A stretch of DNA of 64,000 bases from Gemmatimonadales bacterium (lineage in GTDB: Bacteria; Gemmatimonadota; Gemmatimonadetes; Gemmatimonadales; GWC2-71-9): contig DASYCE010000004.1 in the NCBI GenBank assembly GCA_036500345.1, forward strand, positions 55,636-119,635, in the 5' to 3' direction. Within the stretch, counting starts at the first letter, position 1. Each line of letters begins with the position of its first letter. The position numbers were made by a program, and so were the translations under genes. Below, piece by piece: positions 61,107 through 64,000 of the stretch. The notes under the pieces were generated by a model. It had not been told where the DNA came from, did not search any database, and was given only the letters and a program-made list of their open reading frames with translations.

Positions 61107-61850
61107 GATGAGGAGAGCTTTCAGCGTAACGAGAAGAGGTTTCACGAGGTCGATAAGGCCTCGCTGAGGCATTCGAAGGAGTCGCATCGGGACGAGGCGA
61201 GGGTGAAGGCTCATGAAGTCGACGTGAAGCACGATGAAGATGATGCGAATGATCGTGAAGTCGATGCGAATCGCCGTGAAGTCGTCGTGAACGACCATGA
61301 AGTCGACGCGAAGAGCCATGCAATCGGCGTGACGAGGCATGCAGTGGATGCGAATCGCCGTGAAGTCGTCGTGAAGCGGCATGCAATGCACGCGCATCGC
61401 CATGAAGTCGTCGTGAAGAGCGATGCAATCGATGCGAATCGCCGTGAAGTCGATGCGAAGGGCGATGCAGTCGTCGTGAAGCGGCATGCAATGGACGCGA
61501 ATCGCCATGAAATCGTCGTGAAGAGGCATGCAGCGGACGCGAATCGCCATGAAGTCGTCGTGAAGAGGCATGCAGCGGGCGCGAATGACCATGAAGTCGT
61601 CGTGAAGAGCGATACAATGGACGCGAATGACCATGAAGTCGTCGCGAACGGCCGTTCGATCGATGCGAAGCGGGACGAAGTCCTCGCGCATGACCGTGAA
61701 GTCGACGCGAATGACAACGAGAAGGTGTCGATTCGCTATTCAGTGGGCGCGAACGCAGCTAGATGACAGCGCAGGGCGATGAGTTGGTCCCGCACGGCGA
61801 TGAGAAGGAGGCGCACCGCGCGAAGATGACTGCGATGAGCGATTTAGTGG
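61107..61850. repeat. Tandem array of 21-bp units
   Basis: From 61212 to 61715 there are 24 contiguous 21-bp units in register, for example catgaagtcgtcgtgaagag at 61548. Consensus: pyrimidine or G, purine or A, TG, A or C, A, then a CGNGAA core near positions 12-16. Two unit types (GAAGTCGTC-like and GCA-like) often alternate, giving a 42-bp higher period. Degenerate copies extend to about 61107 and 61850, where the register slips by one base. There are no spacers. It lies between the convergent M14 and LytTR genes. Because 21 is a multiple of 3, frames on both strands stay open. Confidence 0.85.
61203..61766 (+). CDS. Candidate heptad-repeat protein encoded by the 21-bp array
   Basis: 187 residues from GTG 61203, in frame with the array, preceded by GAGG. 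Heptads follow [H/R/D]-[E/A]-V-[V/D]-[V/A]-[K/N]-[R/S/D], as in HEVVVKR and HAADANR; the last units decay before TGA 61764. The product would be hydrophilic, nearly free of Cys, Phe, Trp, Pro and Leu. No signal peptide or family match. The minus strand is equally open (two long frames), so coding status is unresolved. Confidence 0.3.
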   Translation: MKAHEVDVKHDEDDANDREVDANRREVVVNDHEVDAKSHAIGVTRHAVDANRREVVVKRHAMHAHRHEVVVKSDAIDANRREVDAKGDAVVVKRHAMDANRHEIVVKRHAADANRHEVVVKRHAAGANDHEVVVKSDTMDANDHEVVANGRSIDAKRDEVLAHDREVDANDNEKVSIRYSVGANAAR

Positions 61851-61859
61851 ACGTGCCCC

Positions 61860-62630
61860 CTATTCCGCCCGCGCAGTGAAACGCCGCACGACATCGCGAT
61901 AGGCTCGACCGGACATCAGCTTCTTGCCGTTCTTCAGGATCAGCACGTAATCGCCCTGAAACCACGGCTGGATCTCCTTCACACGCTTGATATTCACGAT
62001 CACCGATCGATGGATCCGCACGAACTGATCGGACGGCAGCCGTCGCTCGATGCTGTTCAGTGTTTCCCGGACACGATAGGTCTGCTCGGTCGTCTGCACG
62101 ATCACGATCTTGTCGGACACCTCGATGCAGTCGATCGTGGCCGCGTCGATCAGGACATGCCGGTCGTCGATCTTCACGGCGAGGCGGTCTGGCGCACGAA
62201 CGCGGCCGAGGCGGTTGAGGAGCGTCTCGAGTCGCCCCGAGAGCTCTGACGATCGCCCGCTTCGGACCCGGCCGATCGCTCGTTCCACCGCGGTCCGGAA
62301 TCGCCGGTTGTCGAAGGGCTTGAGCAGATAGTCGACCGCGTGCACATCGAACGCGTTCAGCGCATATCGCTCGTACGCCGTCACGAAGATCACCGCGGGC
62401 ATGTTCGACACACCGACCGCGGCGACGACCCCGAAGCCGTCAAGGCCCGGCATCTGCACGTCGAGAAGGACGATGTCGGGCCGGAGTTCCCGGATCGCGT
62501 CGACAGCCGCCCGGCCGCTCGCCGCATCGCCAACGACCTCGACGTCGTCCATCTCAGCCAGCAGCGCTCGCGCCAGACGCCTGGCCGGCGCTTCGTCGTC
62601 CACGACCAGCACACGGCAGCTCGGACTCAT
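61860..62630 (-). CDS. LytTR-type response regulator
   Basis: 256 residues. The receiver domain has VVDDEAPA, phospho-acceptor Asp57 in VLLDVQMPG and FVTAYERYA. The LytTR DNA-binding domain runs from about 145 to 250 (DRHVLIDAATIDCIEVSDK, FVRIHRSVIVNI, GDYVLILKNGKKLMSGR). Its start overlaps the stop of the sensor kinase gene (ATGA). It would bind tandem promoter sites of unknown genes. Its stop borders the 21-bp array. Confidence 0.9.
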   Translation of the reverse strand: MSPSCRVLVVDDEAPARRLARALLAEMDDVEVVGDAASGRAAVDAIRELRPDIVLLDVQMPGLDGFGVVAAVGVSNMPAVIFVTAYERYALNAFDVHAVDYLLKPFDNRRFRTAVERAIGRVRSGRSSELSGRLETLLNRLGRVRAPDRLAVKIDDRHVLIDAATIDCIEVSDKIVIVQTTEQTYRVRETLNSIERRLPSDQFVRIHRSVIVNIKRVKEIQPWFQGDYVLILKNGKKLMSGRAYRDVVRRFTARAE

Positions 62631-63754
62631 CGCGGAACCACGATGCGCACTCGAAAGCCTCCCCCGGGAGCGTTCCCGGCTTCGAACGCGTGTCGATCGC
62701 CGTAACGCGCCTCAAGTCGCTCCCGGACGTTCTTCAAGCCGTGCCCGGCCACCTGCCCGCTCAGGTCCGCGGCACCCGGTCCGCTGTCGGTAATGTCGAT
62801 GTGCAACGAGTCGCCCGACACGTGTGCAGCGACGGTGACGCGGCCACCCCCCTCGAGCGGCTCGATGCCGTGCCGGATCGCATTCTCCAGACACGGTTGC
62901 AGGATCATGTTGGGGACCGGAATCGCGTGCGCGTTGTCGTCGATTGCCCACTCGACGGTCAACCGGTCGCCAAAGCGCGCGGTCTGGATGTCGACGTAGT
63001 CGCGCAGAAAGTCGATCTCCTGCTCGAGCGCGATGTCCTGCTCGTCCATCCGGTCGAGCGCCATGCGCAGCAGGTCACCGAGTTGCGCCAGAACGCGGCG
63101 CGCGGCCACGACGTCTTCGGTCATCAGCGCCGATATGGTGTGCAACGCATTGAAGAGAAAATGGGGCTGCAGTTGCTGTTGCAACACATGCAACCGGAAC
63201 CGGGCCAGCTCGACCTCCAGCGCCGCCTCGCGCCGGGATCGATCGCGGTAGGCGCTGTAGTAGACCAGCGCATGATACAACAGCGCCGTGATCAGGAACA
63301 TGACGAGGTTGAGCGCGATCGCCTGGGCGAATCGGTGTCGCACGTCAGAGAGAAACGATGCGGCGGACGATCCCACGCCCAGCAGTCGTGCCAACGCGGT
63401 CATGATCACCGGGTCGACGATGCATGCCGTGACGGCGGCGAGGATCCACACCGGTACGCGCCACGCCAGCTTGCCGGTGCCCAACTGCAGATACCACCCG
63501 AGCAGGGTGATCGCGGGGGCAAGCACCATCCAGGGTGAATAGAAGATCAACCCGCGCACGAAGACGCTCGCGATCGGGACGCGCGGCGTCTGACCCACCG
63601 GCGCCATCGCGAGCTGCTGCACCGTCATGAGGAGCGTGAGCAGCAATGTGCAGGGGACCGCGATCCCCATCGCGATCAGCAGCTGCGAGCCAAGGCGAGT
63701 TGACGAGTCGGCGCGGACCACATCCGACGCGGCGGCGGCGTTCACGGTAGCCAT
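62627..63754 (-). CDS. LytS-like sensor histidine kinase
   Basis: 375 residues. Four or five membrane helices in the first 170. The phospho-acceptor His lies in [18 protein letters not shown] (about 200), the His_kinase (PF06580) signature. The ATPase lobe has [17 protein letters not shown] (N box), [11 protein letters not shown] and [17 protein letters not shown]. It pairs with the LytTR regulator by gene overlap. The ligand is unknown. Divergent from the ADOP permease at 63892. Confidence 0.9.
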   Translation of the reverse strand: MATVNAAAASDVVRADSSTRLGSQLLIAMGIAVPCTLLLTLLMTVQQLAMAPVGQTPRVPIASVFVRGLIFYSPWMVLAPAITLLGWYLQLGTGKLAWRVPVWILAAVTACIVDPVIMTALARLLGVGSSAASFLSDVRHRFAQAIALNLVMFLITALLYHALVYYSAYRDRSRREAALEVELARFRLHVLQQQLQPHFLFNALHTISALMTEDVVAARRVLAQLGDLLRMALDRMDEQDIALEQEIDFLRDYVDIQTARFGDRLTVEWAIDDNAHAIPVPNMILQPCLENAIRHGIEPLEGGGRVTVAAHVSGDSLHIDITDSGPGAADLSGQVAGHGLKNVRERLEARYGDRHAFEAGNAPGGGFRVRIVVPR

Positions 63755-63891
63755 CTGCTCCCAAACATATAGCGTCCGCTTGCGATCAATATTCTCTGCG
63801 GGTCAGCGACCGAATCCTGCGTGTGGCGCCGAATTCGTTGCCCGGCAGCACGCCTATCAATAGCGTGCAGTCAGCCCGAGGGGGGATCGAG

Positions 63892-64000
63892 ATGACACGC
63901 TTTGTATCGGAACTCGGCCAGGATGTTCGCTACGGTCTGCGCATGCTGGTCAAGAAGCCCACGTTCACGATCGTGGCTGTCCTGACGCTGGCGCTGGGCG
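63892..64000 (+). CDS. ADOP-family ABC permease, N-terminal start only
   Basis: 36 codons from ATG 63892, then the window ends. [20 protein letters not shown] and the helix [11 protein letters not shown] match the first helix of ADOP permeases. A purine-rich GAGGGGGG stretch lies upstream. It is divergent from the LytS kinase and could be under that system's control. Confidence 0.8.
   Translation, partial: MTRFVSELGQDVRYGLRMLVKKPTFTIVAVLTLALG

Noticed and set aside
60681..61691. 336-residue minus-strand frame over the 21-bp array and the M14 gene
   Set aside because: Half of it is antisense to the M14 gene, and the open frame follows from the 21-bp period. No start signals seen, so not called as a gene.
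61107..61850. CRISPR-like array
   Set aside because: Units are contiguous with no unique spacers, and no Cas genes are present.

Overview
The window is a high-GC chromosomal segment from a Gram-negative soil-type bacterium. It shows Sec and Tat exports, lipoproteins, a TolC-type channel and a BamA-type barrel. The gene mix points to Gemmatimonadota, or a close relative such as Acidobacteriota: giant Ser/Thr kinases with TPR tails, PadR-ADOP permease units, a GWxTD-like protein and large secreted M14 and M28 peptidases. That assignment is inferred from gene content. I saw no rRNA, tRNA, CRISPR array, insertion sequence or prophage.

Layout. 0-10.7 kb: the end of a VOC protein, a TPR/GWxTD-like secreted protein, an M28 peptidase, a lipoprotein, a VOC-nitroreductase-membrane protein operon, a sedolisin-like S53 protease with a clear terminator, and a secreted beta-propeller. 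10.9-18 kb: a BamA-like barrel protein, a double HD/HD-GYP protein, a small secreted protein and a Tat-exported GH127 arabinofuranosidase. 18-22.8 kb: two overlapping membrane Ser/Thr kinases. 23-34 kb: a quinoprotein-like propeller, a PadR-hydrolase operon with a palindromic operator, a divergent DUF5686/PAP2 pair that both appear to use non-AUG starts, a lipoprotein, and a PadR-ADOP permease-SnoaL operon. 34.2-38.5 kb: rhomboid, eukaryote-type deoxyribose-phosphate aldolase and two-domain (ALDH16-type) aldehyde dehydrogenase. 38.5-46.6 kb: a CBM9-like protein, an ACMSD-like amidohydrolase, and an efflux operon (adaptor, MacB-type permease without its own ATPase, TolC-like channel, APC transporter probably starting at CTG). 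46.7-51.3 kb: a P-loop NTPase and PP2C phosphatase facing a third large kinase. 51.4-57.8 kb: a TMEM175-like channel, GH89, a VapBC-type toxin-antitoxin pair, a Tat-exported PLP enzyme and a GH29 fucosidase. 57.9-64 kb: a 1051-residue M14 peptidase, a roughly 740-bp array of 21-bp units, a LytS/LytTR two-component system and the start of another ADOP permease.

How it fits together. The window combines extracytoplasmic polymer breakdown (peptidases, GH127, GH89, GH29) with phosphorylation-based signalling (three kinases, one phosphatase, one LytS/LytTR pair, one HD-GYP protein) and export. The least explained structure is the 21-bp array at 61.1-61.85 kb. It sits between two convergent genes and leaves long reading frames open on both strands.
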